Of a DNA stretch of 24,602 nt, positions 1 to 12,251 are shown one piece after another. Made by a program: the position numbers and the translations under genes. Positions within the stretch are counted from its first letter, which is position 1. Every line of letters begins with the position of its first letter. The stretch is from Candidatus Altimarinota bacterium. Its GTDB lineage: Bacteria; Patescibacteriota; Gracilibacteria; Absconditabacterales; Absconditicoccaceae. The stretch covers positions 1 to 24,602 of the forward strand of contig JALUXR010000084.1 in assembly GCA_027013285.1 (NCBI GenBank), written 5' to 3'. The notes under the pieces are model-generated. The model was not told where the DNA came from. It was given only the letters and a program-made list of their open reading frames with translations, and did not search any database.

Positions 1-3000
1 TTATAAGTCCACCAAATGTTCATGTTTCAGTATGTAAGTGAAAAGGAATTCATCATTGCATTTTAACCTGTCAAGCCTGAGAAATATTTTCAACACTTGC
101 TGTTTCTTGAAAATTAACTAAAGTATTCCCTCAAACAGAAGCATTAAAACTTGGGTTTATATTTGAATTTATAAAACTTCATCAATTTGAAATAAAAAGT
201 GAAGAACTAGGAAATTCTCAAGTTTTTACTGGTAATTGAGAACAAATTCAATTATCTAAATCATTCATCCATGGCTCTAATTCATCATCTGCATTATAAT
301 TTTTACTTGATGTAGAACATTTTTTTGACAATTCTCATGCAGCTACTATACAATTTCAAGCTATAGCTCAAACTGGAGCAGGTGGTAAGTGCATTCAATC
401 CTTATAAGGACCAAAACACATAGCAACTCACAATCAAGCTGTAAGAGTTGGAGATACATATAATCTTATCATAGACGGAAATTTAGGTCCCATACAAATT
501 ATAGGTGCAGCTTTCTCAATTGGAGGACCATTTTTTGTTCTAAAATAAGGCATAGGAATAGGTCAAACACATCAATTTGAAGTTTGTATAGAAAAAGTTC
601 AAGGAAACCAAAAAACAGGAGTTCCAGGATCTGTTCAAAGAGGACAACCACAAGCATTTATTTGTCAAGGAGCTAAAAATGCAAAATTACAAGGAACAGG
701 AACTCCACTACAAGAAGATTTTCAAAATTTAAATCAATTACATAATCATTCTAAAGTTTGTGCTGCTTTAGCTTTAATAGCATTTACATCCGGTCATATA
801 TTTGCAGATAAATTAATGTTTCATCCATTTTCTAATGATGACATAACTCATTTTTTTCATACACCCCAGATATTTGTAGTATCTAATCATAAACTACCAA
901 GAATATCTTGATAATCTCAGTTTTTTACTTTTCATATCATAGAAGATATATCTTTTGCAGAATTTAGATTACGAACTTTGTTTCTCAATTTTGAAGATAA
1001 ATCAATATACGAATATTTAAAACTCATAGGATTTCAAGGTTCTCCTTGAAAATAATCATATCATTTGATACAACCATTATCCAAAAAGACTTTAATATCT
1101 CAATAATGATTTTTATCCCAATCTCATACTTTTATCTTAACAGGACTAGTTCATTGATAATAAGCATCATATGAGACTGTAAAAGAATTCGAAACATTAT
1201 CTATTCTAAACAAAAACATTGGATATCTTCTTGGATAACTTACAGCTCAAGAAGAAATTCAATTTAATTTTAAAATAGGTTTATTATCTTCTCAAATAAC
1301 AGAAAATGGTCATTTCAATGATTCAAGATATGTTATTTTTTTATGTGCATTATCAATAACATGAACAGTAATTTGAACTTTATCTCAAGGTAATAAACTT
1401 CATCAGTTTAAATCTTTCATAGTTTTATAAACCTGAACTGGATCAGTTCAACTTAAAAATGTAATTTTCTTAAATCAAATAGTATCTCAACTATATTGTT
1501 CATAACTTGGTCATAATACTTTTGGAATATCTTGATATGCAAATTTATCTTTTCATTTTTGAGAAACTTCTTTAGTATAATTAGACGGAGTTATTTTATC
1601 ATTTGTAGGTATTTTTGAAAAATCTTTTGTTTTAAAAGCTTCTTTATATATTTTTTGATCTAATTTCGAATCATTATGTAATCATTCCCGATAGATATAC
1701 CCATCATCTGCAAATTTTTTATCTGCCTGCACTTTATAAGCATAAGACTTAACTAGTTTTGATTTTAATCTTGACTTATAATTTGCATCACAAGAATAAA
1801 GATTTTTTGATAGATATGTTCAACCAAAAAATACTCTAACATTTCAAGCAAGATCATTTACAACTATATCTGTTTTTCAATCATTATTCATATCACGAAA
1901 AAATATCTGAGAATATTTTAGATGAAAGCCATCTGTTCAAGGTAAATTTAAACAAACAGGAGTTCAATTAACAGAAAATTCTCAATGATTATTTTTATAA
2001 ACTCTTATTGTTCCATCTACAAAACTAACAAATAAATCTTTGTATCAATCTCAATTATAATCCCCTGCCCATACATTTTTTATTCATTTTCATAAAACCA
2101 TAAGATTTCATAAATCTTCAAAATGATTTTTTCATTTATAATGTTTTAAAAATCTTATTTTATTTCATTTATAAACAATAACTAAATCTTTTAGTCAATC
2201 ATTATTAAAATCTAATGGAATAACCTTTTTTATTCCTCAAGCTATATCTGAATATATTCTATAACCATATGTCTTTGATAATCCAACCTGAGAAATAACC
2301 TTTTCTGAAGAAATTCTTTTTACAAAAGGATCTCCATAATTTATTAAAAATTCATTTTCAAATGGTTTTGTCGCATCTCATACATCATTACCTCAGGCAA
2401 AATTTGTAATATTTTTAAAATCTGATCTAAATCAAAGTCATTTATCTTCATAATTTAAATTAGTATTTTTTGAAATTCACTTATATTCTTGATTTTGTAA
2501 ACTAACACCAAAAGCTTTGGGACCATTTGTAGTTCCATCTCAATAAATAATTTTATTATAATACGGTTTCGATATAGATAATTTTGATAAATCTAAAAAA
2601 TTTCATTTAAAAGCTAAAGATCATATCTTTTTATTTTTTAAAATAATATTATAAACTGCAAATCAATATTTATCTGACAAGGCTTTAGAATATTGAATAA
2701 AAATATCCGAATCTTGTGTTAAATTAGTAAAATTAATAACTGAATCACTATTGATATATAATTGTCAATCAGCTAAAATATTTGATTTTATAATATCATC
2801 TGTTTTTTCTGGAATATAATAAATTCAATTAAAAAATATAGAATTAAGAGAATTAACTTTTTTGATATTATTAAATATATTTCAAGTATAATTTAATTTA
2901 AAATCTCATTCATTAAAAACTATCTTAGTATTTCTTAATTCAAGATTTGTAGGTAGTCATCTAACAATAAGATTTTCTCATAAAGAATAATCATAATGAT

Positions 3001-6000
3001 GTAAAGATTTAGGATTTATATCTGTAGTTGTAATAGCAAGATTTTTATCAGAATTAGCCATAATTTCACTAGCATACTTTCACCAATCATATCAAAATAA
3101 TGTTAGATACATTACAGATATTTTTTTTCAAAAAGGGAGAAAAGTATTATTTACAGTAAAATATATAGAATTCTCTTTTCATTTTAATTTTACTTTAATA
3201 AAACCTGATTTAGTTCATTTAACCTTAATAATATTTCAATTCCTTACAACAGAAATTCCATCTGAATGTGTAATTTGAACTCAAGAAAGATTAGTTTGAA
3301 AATTTCAGAATTTATCAACACCATAAATCTTACCTTCTACTACTTCATTTGGTTCAGCCTGTGTCTTATCAAGTTGAATACTAACATTTTCTATAGGAAA
3401 ATCTTTTAATTGTCAAGAAATAACATAAGGAGAAATTCAAGGTATTTTGATAGTAATTTTATATTTTCAAGTCTTATAAGTAGGTAGTAAATAAACATCA
3501 ATACCTCCGTCTTTTGTTATTAAAAACTTATTTTGTTTTACAAATTTTTTAAATTTAACAATCTTTGTTCCAAGCTTTTCTGTAGCTTCGACAAATTTTC
3601 CAGGAACAAATTGGTCTGTAGTTTCTATAGTTAAAGGAGTTTTTAAAGTTTGATCAGCAACTATAGGATTTATATGAATTTTTAGTAGTTTTCAACTATC
3701 ATATGTAGGAACAGTATCTACATATTTTACTAAAGAGTAAGGATTATTTGGTAATTGATAATCTCAAGAAGATAATATTACTTCAGAAGATAATAATTTA
3801 TTCTTCTTAGTTATATAAATTTGTTTTTTATATTCTTTTATAATAGATTTATTATCTTTATACATTTGTTGCCAAACCGGATCCATTTTCAAGACTATAT
3901 TAAATTTATTTATTCAAGAAATTGGTTCAGAATTTGATTTAACTACTAATAAATTTGCAGACGAAGGAAAATTATAATCCATACTTTTAACTCATTTTGT
4001 CTGCAAACTTGATTTAATAAGTCAAATATCTGGATTTGTAAATAATTTATAATTATAAGGAGTATAATAAACCTTATTTTGATACCTTCATTGTTCTGGT
4101 AATGCATCATATCACTGTAGAACAAAAGGATCTTCTCATCCATACACCATAGTTTGAGAAAATGGTTTTAATTCAATATATCTTAATTTTCCAGCATCTT
4201 TATCAAAAACTACTTGTTTTGTATAACAAATATTATCATAATTACAAAATTGAACATTTATATATTTTGTTCAAGCTTTATATGAATAAAATTTTCATTC
4301 TCCAGTTTTTGTATTATAAAAACTAAAAGGTAATTTCCAATTATCTAAAGAAACAGATAATCATTCACAAGAGTTTATATAATTATCTCATTTCTTAAAA
4401 TAAAAACAATTTCAAGTAAGATTTGGAGATTTAATATTAATAGTTTTAATTTGATTTGTTAATTCATTTACATTTCAATAATTTATTATCTGTAAGTTTC
4501 AAGAAAGATCTGAATAAAAATATGATGGTTTATTTGTATTTACAGTAATATTATTATCTACATATAATTTCCATTTCTTCCATTGTTCATATTTATTAGG
4601 ATCATTTTTATATTCAGAACCGTCATCTCTTCCTATTTTTTCTAAAGCAGTTTTTGCTTGTTGCAAGCTTTCTCAAACTACACATTCAGAAGTAGATCCT
4701 ATTTTAAAAGGTTTTTTTAATGTCTCTTTTAACCGGCACATAAAAGCACTTGGCCACTGAAAAAGCATAACAGCTTGTCATAATGGTCTTCAACACTCAT
4801 TAGGATTAGCAGTAGAAATATTTATAGGCAAAGGATTAGTATTTATAATATTTTGATTATTTAGCATATTTACATTTAAAAAACTTCATTTATTAGTTTG
4901 TCAAATATTATTATCTGTATTTTTTGAAATTATAAGTCATGCTTCATAACCTTTTTTAGGCTTCAAAGGAAAATTTACATTCTCATGAGATATATCAATT
5001 CAATCAATATTATCTTTATCTTCCGTATCAATATAATTTTTTACAATATATCATATTTTTTCATTTATGTTAAATCATTTATACAAATAATTTAGCTCTC
5101 AAGAAAGTGTAGAAAAAGTTGGTTTTTCTTTCCATCATAAATTTAAATAATATAATTGTTCTGATATTTCTGCTATTTTTTTATTTCATAATTTACCTAC
5201 TAAATAATTCTCAGGCAATAAATTATAATTATGTGGTTTATATTTAGAATTTGAAAGTTTATCAAATGCTTTTTTGTAAGTATTATAAAAATTATCTTTA
5301 TTATTCAATTCATTTTGTAGCTTATTATTATATTTTTTAACTACAGATTTTAAATAATCTTTTATAGTTTGATCAATTTCATCAGGTGTTTTTAAAATTA
5401 ATTTATCTCCAGTTTTTTTATAAACATAAACATTAAATAAATCAGGATAATCCAATTTAATAGTATCTCATCAAACTCATAAAAATGAAACATAATTTTG
5501 AGAATCTACAGGTCTTGATTTTGTCATTAAATTAAACTTTGAAAATTCATTTGGAGTAGGAGAAGTATGTTCCAATAAAGTAGAAATAAATTTATAAGTT
5601 GTTGTCTGTTTTTTCCTAAAATTACAACCTAAATAATTACCACTATTATTATATGTATCATATGATTCATATTTTGTAGCTCTTAAAATATTTCAAACTA
5701 AATTAATAGAACAATTTTTTTTATTATTTATTCACAAAATATTATTAGTATTATCACATTCAGCAGGCTGACAAATAGAAGAAAAATTTTTTAAATAATC
5801 ATAATATGTTCAAGCTTGTTTAGTTAATCCATCAGCATAATGTAAATTATTACAAGTGGCCTCTGCTCAATCACTACCAACTCATCATAAAAAACTCTTT
5901 GTATACCAAGAAGTTTTCCATACAGAAGCATAATCTGAAAGAACAGAAAAAATATTATTTGTTTCAAATTTTTTAGCAGTAGGAATACCTCAAGCTAAAT

Positions 6001-7765
6001 CAAACAAACTTCAATTCTTTTTAGGTGTTTCAATAGGATGCCAAGCATATTTAAAATTTGAATAATTAAATGGGAATTTATAAATTGTCGATTGATTAAA
6101 TTTGTTTGCATTTATATTCATTGGAGAATAACCTCCATAATTTCTTTTAGCCCAAGAAGAAACACTTTCTGAATTAGATTTTCTTCACAAATTTATACAA
6201 GCTCAATAAGATTTAGAACATAATTTTTTAAAATCATCTCCATCTTTTTTAGCATTATCCAATGAATTATATCATCTATTTGCTTCTACTTGAGTATTAA
6301 ATAATCAATTCATATTTGATACAGAACTTTTTTCTCATCTACTTTGTAAAGTCTTTAAAATATCTAATCAAGTATAATTTCAATATGTTCATCTAAAAAT
6401 AGTCATTCCAGACATAGAATTTATATCAAAAATATTTTTTCCAAAAAGAAAAGTTTCATAAGTCTTTTCAGGAACACAAATATCAGCATTATTATCTCAC
6501 AAAGTATATTTAACCATCACTGGATAATACATAAAATATTGTTCTGATTTTATTTTTTTATTAATTTGCTGCCTTAAAAATTTATTTACTGTATTCAAAT
6601 AAGTCATAGATAAATTATCTTTTATATCTACCATATTTAAAGAACTTACAGTATTACTCCAATTGTATCTTCAAGTTGCTTTTAAATTGTTAGTCAGACT
6701 TGCTCCGTATTCATTTCAAAACAAAGAAATATAATTTCTAAAAAAATTTTTTAGAGTTTTTTCTAACATCAAAGTAGGAGTTTGACTTGTTGGAGTTTTG
6801 TTAGATATTGCTTGTTTAGCTATATTTTTAAATTTATTCATAAAAGTAGATGTCCTTGAATTATATTCATTTGATATAGTAGAAAATTTTTTAATTTGAG
6901 GTCAATTAAATCACAAAAGTTTAGCAACTTTACCATTTACTGGCTTAAAAGTTTGAAATTTATTAGCCCCAGAGGATTTTAAATTTAAATTATCTTTTAA
7001 TTCGTCCTTATTTTGATTTGTAAAAAATTTTAAAAGTAATGGGCTTATTTTTTTGCTTATTAAATTTTCTCAAAAAATCAGTTTATTTAAATAAAACCTT
7101 AACATTCAATTATTAAAAGATTTTGATTGGGAAACAAAATTATCCATATAAAACTCCTTATTTACAAAATCAGAAGGATTGTTAAAGTATTTTTTTAATT
7201 TTTGAAAATATTTATTATAATCAGATATTTTATTAAATTTTATAATTCAATGAGATAATTCTACATTCGAAACTTTTCAAGTAAATTTAAAATATTTACT
7301 ATTTCCATCATACTTAAAAGTAGGTTTTACAATATCAACATAAGGATAAATCGTTGGATAAATAAATCAATTTTTATCAACAACCGGTAAAGGAATATTT
7401 CAAATCAAAACTATAGTTTTCAAAAAAGATCTTTTAGTTTTTTCTCCGTTAAAATATAAATTTTGAATAACCTTTAAAATATCGTAAGAAGTTATTTTTT
7501 TTACATTTATAGGAAAAACTAATGCTTTTGTATTTTTATTTACTGTTTGAATATATTGAGCATACCAAGATATATCAGATTTTATTATATTAGATTTATA
7601 TATATTTGAATCTACTAAAACTAAAACTAAATTATCTTTTGTAATTACATTTTCAGCTTGAACCTTACCAACAAAATTTGTAAAAGGAAAGCTTTGAAAA
7701 AGCATCACAAACATATAAATACCTATAACAAACAATGCAAATCATTTCCTAATATAATCTTTCAT
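1..7765 (-). CDS. Giant secreted protein with FG-GAP repeats (3' end outside window)
   Basis: I checked this frame across the window: with TGA read as Gly there is no TAA or TAG from the ATG at 7765 to base 1, giving at least 2,588 residues. The N-terminus is a signal peptide: a hydrophobic run at residues 9-30, then a likely signal-peptidase site after KVQA (residue 37). Residues about 119-147 hold VLIGNIPLPVV and YPYVDIV, resembling the core layout of caspase/gingipain-like folds, but I see no certain catalytic pair. An Ig-like stretch begins near 1460. FG-GAP/VCBS-type calcium motifs lie at about 1852 (DFNNDG), 1902 (DYNGDG) and 1958 (DMNNDG), spaced like propeller blades; a looser one (DWDKNHYGD) is near 2215. 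The last 250 visible residues are rich in Cys, Gly and Pro. It is probably cell-surface or secreted and might act in adhesion. It follows the 68-aa gene by 27 bases with no terminator between. Function is not established. Confidence 0.9.
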
Positions 7766-7792
7766 AATATCTCAAACTATTAATATATTAAA

Positions 7793-7999
7793 TTATTTAT
7801 TCCATTTCTTTTCAAAAGAATCCATAGAGATAGTAATTTTATTATCTCATTTTTTATTATCAAAAATAGAAAAAAAAGTTATTTTCATATCCTCAAGTCA
7901 TAAAAGCAAAGGATCTAATGCAGTCAATAACTTATCTTCTGTTTGTTTTCAAATAACTTTTTTTTCTAAATCTTCTATTTTCTTTTCATTTAAAGGCAT
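7793..7999 (-). CDS. Small hypothetical protein, 68 aa
   Basis: The frame begins MPLNEKKIEDLEKK and ends FEKKWNK-TAA, with three in-frame TGA codons read as Gly. It is soluble and charged: a short amphipathic helix at residues 4-16, then a hydrophobic patch (LDPLLLGLEDM) and a beta-like segment. No signal peptide, membrane segment or metal motif is seen. It lies 33 bases after the TIM-barrel gene and 27 bases before the giant secreted gene, with no terminator on either side, so the three are probably cotranscribed. There is no clear Shine-Dalgarno ahead of the ATG, only AT-rich sequence. I do not recognise the family. Confidence 0.65.
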
Positions 8000-8032
8000 A
8001 TCAAATATTAATTTAAATTTTTTAAAATAAAA

Positions 8033-8827
8033 TTATATCTTTAAATTTACATAATTTTCCAAATAATACATCTTAGACTTTTTCAAAATTAATTTTATTT
8101 TATCAACATCAGCTAAATCTTTTTTTATAATATTTAACTTTAAACTAAAGAGACCATCAAATTCCAATTGTTTTAACTTTTTTAAAAAAGTAGGAATCTT
8201 CATATTTCATTCTCATAATCCAAGATGTCCTTTCCCTAATTTATCTTTATCAGACAAATAAACTACTGGAATATAAGGTAATAAATTTGGTATTTTTTTT
8301 ATCAAATGTAAATCAAATTTTTCCTCTTCTATATTTGAGATATCCAAAGCAACTTTTAATTTATAAGTTTTAAATATTTCAGCCATATTTGTAAAAGAAT
8401 ATTGAGGAATAAGTGTTAATAAATAATCTTTTGGAGGATTTATTATATTAAAATTTACATTAGAATGAGTTTTTTGATATAATGGTAAATTTTCTGCTAT
8501 AAATTTCGTAGCTCTACGATTATAATATTTTGGAGCATTGATATTTATATTTTTTACATTTAATTCTTTTGCTAATTCTAAACCATATTGAATTTCTTTT
8601 TTATTTACATTATTTGACAATTGTATAACTTTTATCTGTAAATTATACATATCTACTAATCTTTTAACATAATCTATATTCCAAGAATCAAAATTATTCC
8701 ACAAAGCTAAGTCTATTCCATCAAATCCTAAATCTTTTGCAATCATAAAAACCATATCAAGACCATATCAAGATAAAGTATCAGATGACAATAAAAAACT
8801 ATTATTTATTTTATTCTCTTTTACCAT
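8033..8827 (-). CDS. Xylose-isomerase-like TIM-barrel protein (sugar isomerase/epimerase or AP-endonuclease 2 family)
   Basis: 264 residues, close to the usual 260-280 for this fold. Family-like elements in order: DLGFDGIDLAL at about 35-45 (first strand and helix), KVIQLSNNVNKKE near 70, NVKNININAP near 95, LKVALDISN near 160, and HLGLGEGNMKIPTFLKKL near 205, which matches the common H-x-G-x-G end-of-barrel pattern followed by GLFSLKL. Several of these glycines are TGA. The ATG at 8827 is chosen because AAGGAAA lies six bases upstream, one of the few recognisable ribosome sites here. Members of the fold use a divalent metal to isomerise or epimerise sugars, or act as endonuclease IV. The substrate cannot be read from sequence. 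It is the first gene of the operon that leads to the giant secreted protein. Confidence 0.75.
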
Positions 8828-8867
8828 AATTTCCTTAACTTAAAAATAAGTAAAACATTCACTACAT

Positions 8868-8895
8868 ATAATAAAGTTTTATAATAAAAAAGCAA
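8868..8895 (-). promoter_or_regulatory. Putative promoter of the TIM-barrel/giant-protein operon
   Basis: On the minus strand TTGCTT (8890-8895) and TATTAT (8868-8873) are separated by 16 bases. The start codon follows about 40 bases downstream. The -35 element overlaps the U-tract side of the terminator of the preceding operon. Such matches are easy to find in AT-rich DNA, so this is tentative. Confidence 0.4.
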
Positions 8896-8912
8896 AAGTT
8901 TTTACAACTTTT
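8886..8912 (-). terminator. Intrinsic terminator after the U32-family gene
   Basis: On the minus strand AAAAGTT pairs with AACTTTT across a five-base loop (arms 8906-8912 and 8894-8900), followed by GC and six T (8886-8891). It starts two bases after the TAG of the U32-family gene. The stem is AT-rich and weak, but position and T-run fit. Confidence 0.55.
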
Positions 8913-8914
8913 AC

Positions 8915-10162
8915 CTATTTAGTTAATATATTCCATTCACTTAAATTTTTTCAAGAAATATAAGCTTTTTTCATATTACAATTTAATTTTTCAACTTCTT
9001 CTTGTTCTTCTCACAATATACCACTTACCTCTATTTTCCTCCAAATTCATGTTTGATCCAACATATCATACTTATCACCTATTAATATATTATCTTTTGG
9101 TGAAAATTTATAATAAACTTTTCAATCTTTTTCTATTTTTTCATCTGTAGTTGTTCAAATATATTGTTTTTCAGTATCTAATGGTCAAGCCTCTGTTTTT
9201 GTAGTAGTTTGAACCAATTCTTCTTCTCCGTCTGGAGCAGTCCTTATACTATTAAACAAGAATCCATCCCAATATTGTCTATGAGGAATTTGATAAACCA
9301 AATCAAGAATATCTCTTTCAGTTTTCTTTCACTCTACTACACAATCTCTCAAATGAGAATAAGCCTTTGTAGTAGCTCAAACATAAAATTCTGATTTAGA
9401 TCTTCATTCTATCTTCCAAGCATCTATAGCTAGCAATTCATCTTCATGTTCTATTACACACAAATCTTTCGATGAAAGCAAAAATGAACCAGTTTCATCT
9501 TCTTCTACTTTAAAGAATTTACCAGGTCTTTTTTCTTCTTCCAAGTAAACATTAAAATTATATCTACAAACATGAGAACATTCTCATTTATTTCCATCTC
9601 TTCAAGAAAAATATTCTCATAATAAACATCTACCAGAATAAGTCATACACATTGCTCCATGCACAAAAGCCTCTATTTCTACTCAAGGAACCTGTTCTTT
9701 TATTTCTTTTATTTCTTTTATACTAAGCTCTCTTGCAACTACTATTCTATCTACTCATAAATCATACCAAAATTTTACAGCCATAGCATTTAAAGTATTT
9801 GTTTGAGTGCTAAGATGATAATTTACACTATCTCACAAATATTTCTTCAAAGTTGTAAAAACACCTGGATCTGAAAAAATAACCGAATCAGCTCATAACT
9901 TTCATATTTGTTCAATCGTAGATTCAATTATTTGAATATCAACATTTCTTGGAAAAATATTTATAGTAAGATAAGCTTTTACTCACAATTTATGCAAATC
10001 ATCTATTGTTTTTTTTAATTCATCAAAATTTTTAATTTTATTTTGTCTCATCCTCAAAGACAAAAATGGCACTCATACATACACAGCATCAGCACCAAAT
10101 CTTGCAGCTATCATAGCTTTTTCATAACTTCCACCAGGAGCAACTATTTCAGGTTTTTTCAT
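8915..10162 (-). CDS. U32-family peptidase-like protein (TrhP/RlhA type RNA hydroxylation)
   Basis: 415 residues starting MKKPEIVAPGGSYEKA, the typical beta-barrel start of the U32 family (usual opening ELLAPAG). Next come ADAVYVGVPFLSLR (25-38), HLSTQTN (116-122) and the family signature EAFVHGAMCMTYSGRCLL (164-181). Cys172, Cys179, Cys195 and Cys199 match the four conserved cysteines that hold an Fe-S cluster in characterised relatives. Known members include TrhP (tRNA wobble U34 hydroxylation) and RlhA (23S rRNA C2501 hydroxylation); most 'peptidase' labels are historical. The length is nearest TrhP/YegQ. The role here is inferred from family only. It is the last gene of the tRNA-rpmF-nusB-rnc-secF operon, ten bases after the 80-aa gene, and is followed directly by a terminator. 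Glycine is coded by both TGA and GGN. Confidence 0.88.
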
Positions 10163-10172
10163 AATTGTTTTT

Positions 10173-10415
10173 TTATAATAAATTATATTTTTTATCAAAC
10201 AAAAGACCTAATTCTTTACTTATTTTCATTTTAATCATTTTTGAGTATTCTGGATCTCATGTCTCTATCAAATCAGAAATTTGCTGACTTGTAAAAGATT
10301 CTAAATCCTCTAAAGGAATTTCATATTTACATGATAAATTTATAAGAATATCTTCATCTAATTCTATCATTTTAATAGATTTTCACTTATGATTTGATAA
10401 ATAATTATTTCACAT
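10173..10415 (-). CDS. Small hypothetical protein, 80 aa
   Basis: The frame starts MGNNYLSNHKGKSIKM and ends KKYNLL-TAA, with glycine at residue 2 coded by TGA. An internal ATG (residue 16, MIELDEDIL) is an alternative start giving 65 residues; neither has a clear ribosome site. The protein is acidic and mostly helical in appearance, with no signal peptide, membrane segment or cysteine pair (one Cys). It sits 34 bases after secF and 10 bases before the U32-family gene, so it is part of that operon. I do not recognise the family. Confidence 0.65.
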
Positions 10416-10449
10416 AAAATTAATATTTAACACATAAATATATAATCTC

Positions 10450-11388
10450 CTATTCTTTCTTTGTAAGTAATCTATTTATCCGATAAGCTCAAGGAGCAGC
10501 CAAAAATATTGAAGAATAAGTACCAAACAATACTCATACAAATATTACAAATGAAAAATCTTTAAATACTTGATTTCAAAAATAATACATACATGCAACT
10601 ACTAATAATGTTGAAAGTGATGTAAATAAAGATCTTCTCATAGTTTGATATAAAGATTCATCAAATATTTCATACAATTTCATTGTTCATTTTCTAATTT
10701 GTTCATTATATTTTATAACATTTTCTCTAATTCTATCGAAAATAATAATAGTATCATTCACCGAATATCCTAATACCGTCAAAATAGCCATTACAAATAT
10801 ACTATCTACTACAACTAAAGGATTAAAATGCATCCAAATACCATATCAACCAGCAGCCATAATTACATCATGCATCAAAGTTAATACAGTAACCAATGAG
10901 AATATCCAAGGAGCAAAATATTCTCTCACTCATACAAATGCTATAAATACATAAATAGCCATAAGAATTATACCCCAAATAAGTGCAGTCTTTGCAGCTC
11001 ATTTCATATATGCTCATATTGTAGGTCATACAAAAGCTGTAGAAACAATATCTGTTGGTCAAGAAATATATTTGTTATCCTTCAAATAAGTCTTTATTTT
11101 TCATAATAACTCATTTGTATATTTTACATTTGTGTTCAAAGATCTAAATTCTATTTCTGTATTTCAATCCTTGAACATAGTAACTATATCAGGTTTTACA
11201 TCTTTAAATGTTTTCTTAAAATCAGATACATTTATTTTTTTATCTCAAGCTATAGCAATTTTAATTCACCCTGTAAATTCTATACTCCACTTCAAATTAG
11301 AAACAAAAGCATATATACTTCATGAAACTAAAATTAAAGAAAATATCAAAAAATAAATAAAATTTCTAACAATACTAATTCTTTTCAT
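10450..11388 (-). CDS. secF: Protein translocase subunit SecF
   Basis: 312 residues, normal for SecF (about 300-320). It has one N-terminal membrane helix (10-30), then SIEFTGG (35-41), the SecF/SecD signature usually written DFTGG, with the first Gly coded by GGG and the second by TGA. A periplasmic-side domain follows to about 115. Then come five further membrane segments with VGPTIGAYM before the first, [10 protein letters not shown], and [22 protein letters not shown], which matches the conserved SecF GYSVNDTVV-DRIREN block. SecF works with SecD and the SecYEG channel, using proton motive force to finish export. This matters here because two very large secreted proteins lie nearby. No secD is in the window. 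Gene order is rnc, then secF after 63 bases, then the 80-aa gene. Confidence 0.95.
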
Positions 11389-11451
11389 TACAAATATTTA
11401 ATAATATAAAAATATATCCATGTTTATAATAATTTAAATAAAATTATCAAT

Positions 11452-12201
11452 TTATTTTATACCTAATTTTTCTATAGCACTTCTAGCAGCATTAGCCTGA
11501 GATGTCTTTTTATTTACTCAAATTCATTCTGCTAAAAATTTACCATCTACATAAACTTCTGTTCTATAAAGCAAAGTATTTCATTTTTCATCTATTTCCT
11601 CTTCAAAATCTTCATAAACTGGAATTATCTTATATTTTCTTTGAATATGCTCTTGTAAAACACTTTTCGGACTTTTAACATTTCCATTATCTCTTATTTC
11701 AGAAAATTTAGAATAAATTCTTTTATCTATAAACTCTTTTGCTATTTGCTCTCATAAATCAAGATACAAATAAGCTATAAAAGCTTCCACAAAATCTGAA
11801 AGTACTGAATCTTTATTTTTTCAATCCGAATTTAGTTCTCATAATCACAAAAAAATATAGTCTCATGCATTTATTTCTCTTGCAACTTGAGCTAAAATTT
11901 TTTCATTTACAAGAGATATTTTATATAAACTCATCATATCTTCCTGCATAATATCTTTTTCATGATATAAGTTATCAGCAACCACAAATCACAAAATCGA
12001 ATCTCATAAAAACTCTAATCTTTCATTTGAATCAAGTTTTTTATGAACATCATTTGAAAAGCTTTTATGAGTAAACGATCTTTTCAATAATTCTATACTA
12101 AAATCAGTTCATAAAGTAATTCATAAACCTTTTACATAATTTATTATTTTTTCATCAGAATTTTTATAATCTTCCAATAAAGCATCGTATTTTGCTATCA
12201 T
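11452..12201 (-). CDS. rnc: Ribonuclease III
   Basis: 249 residues (E. coli 226). The catalytic signature ERLEFLGDS is at 60-68 with Glu60, Glu63 and Asp67; the second pair is Asp136 and Glu139 in SDFVEA. Glycine 66 of the signature is coded TGA, one of the clearest proofs of UGA=Gly in the window. The C-terminal third (about 175-249) is a double-stranded RNA binding domain ending with KKTSQANAARSAIEKL, matching the usual KK-AE--AA--AL-KL helix. The enzyme processes rRNA precursors and cuts structured RNA as a dimer. It lies in the operon between nusB (50 bases upstream) and secF; a link of rpmF and rnc is common in bacteria. The region before the signature is longer than in E. coli. Confidence 0.96.
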
Positions 12202-12251
12202 TTACAAATAATATTAATTTTCTAAAAGCAAAATATAAACTCTTAATTATT

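Noticed and set aside
3946..4143. 65-codon minus-strand frame starting MDEKILLFY
   Set aside because: It is out of frame with the giant gene, which is open through the same bases and has better composition.
1..8827. Many short minus-strand fragments that looked like a decayed, pseudogene-rich region
   Set aside because: All breaks are TGA; with TGA as Gly the fragments join into single frames with no TAA or TAG, so the genes are intact.
9209..11356. Plus-strand frames of 61-74 codons inside the U32-family and secF genes
   Set aside because: Shadow frames lying antisense to genes with strong family motifs.
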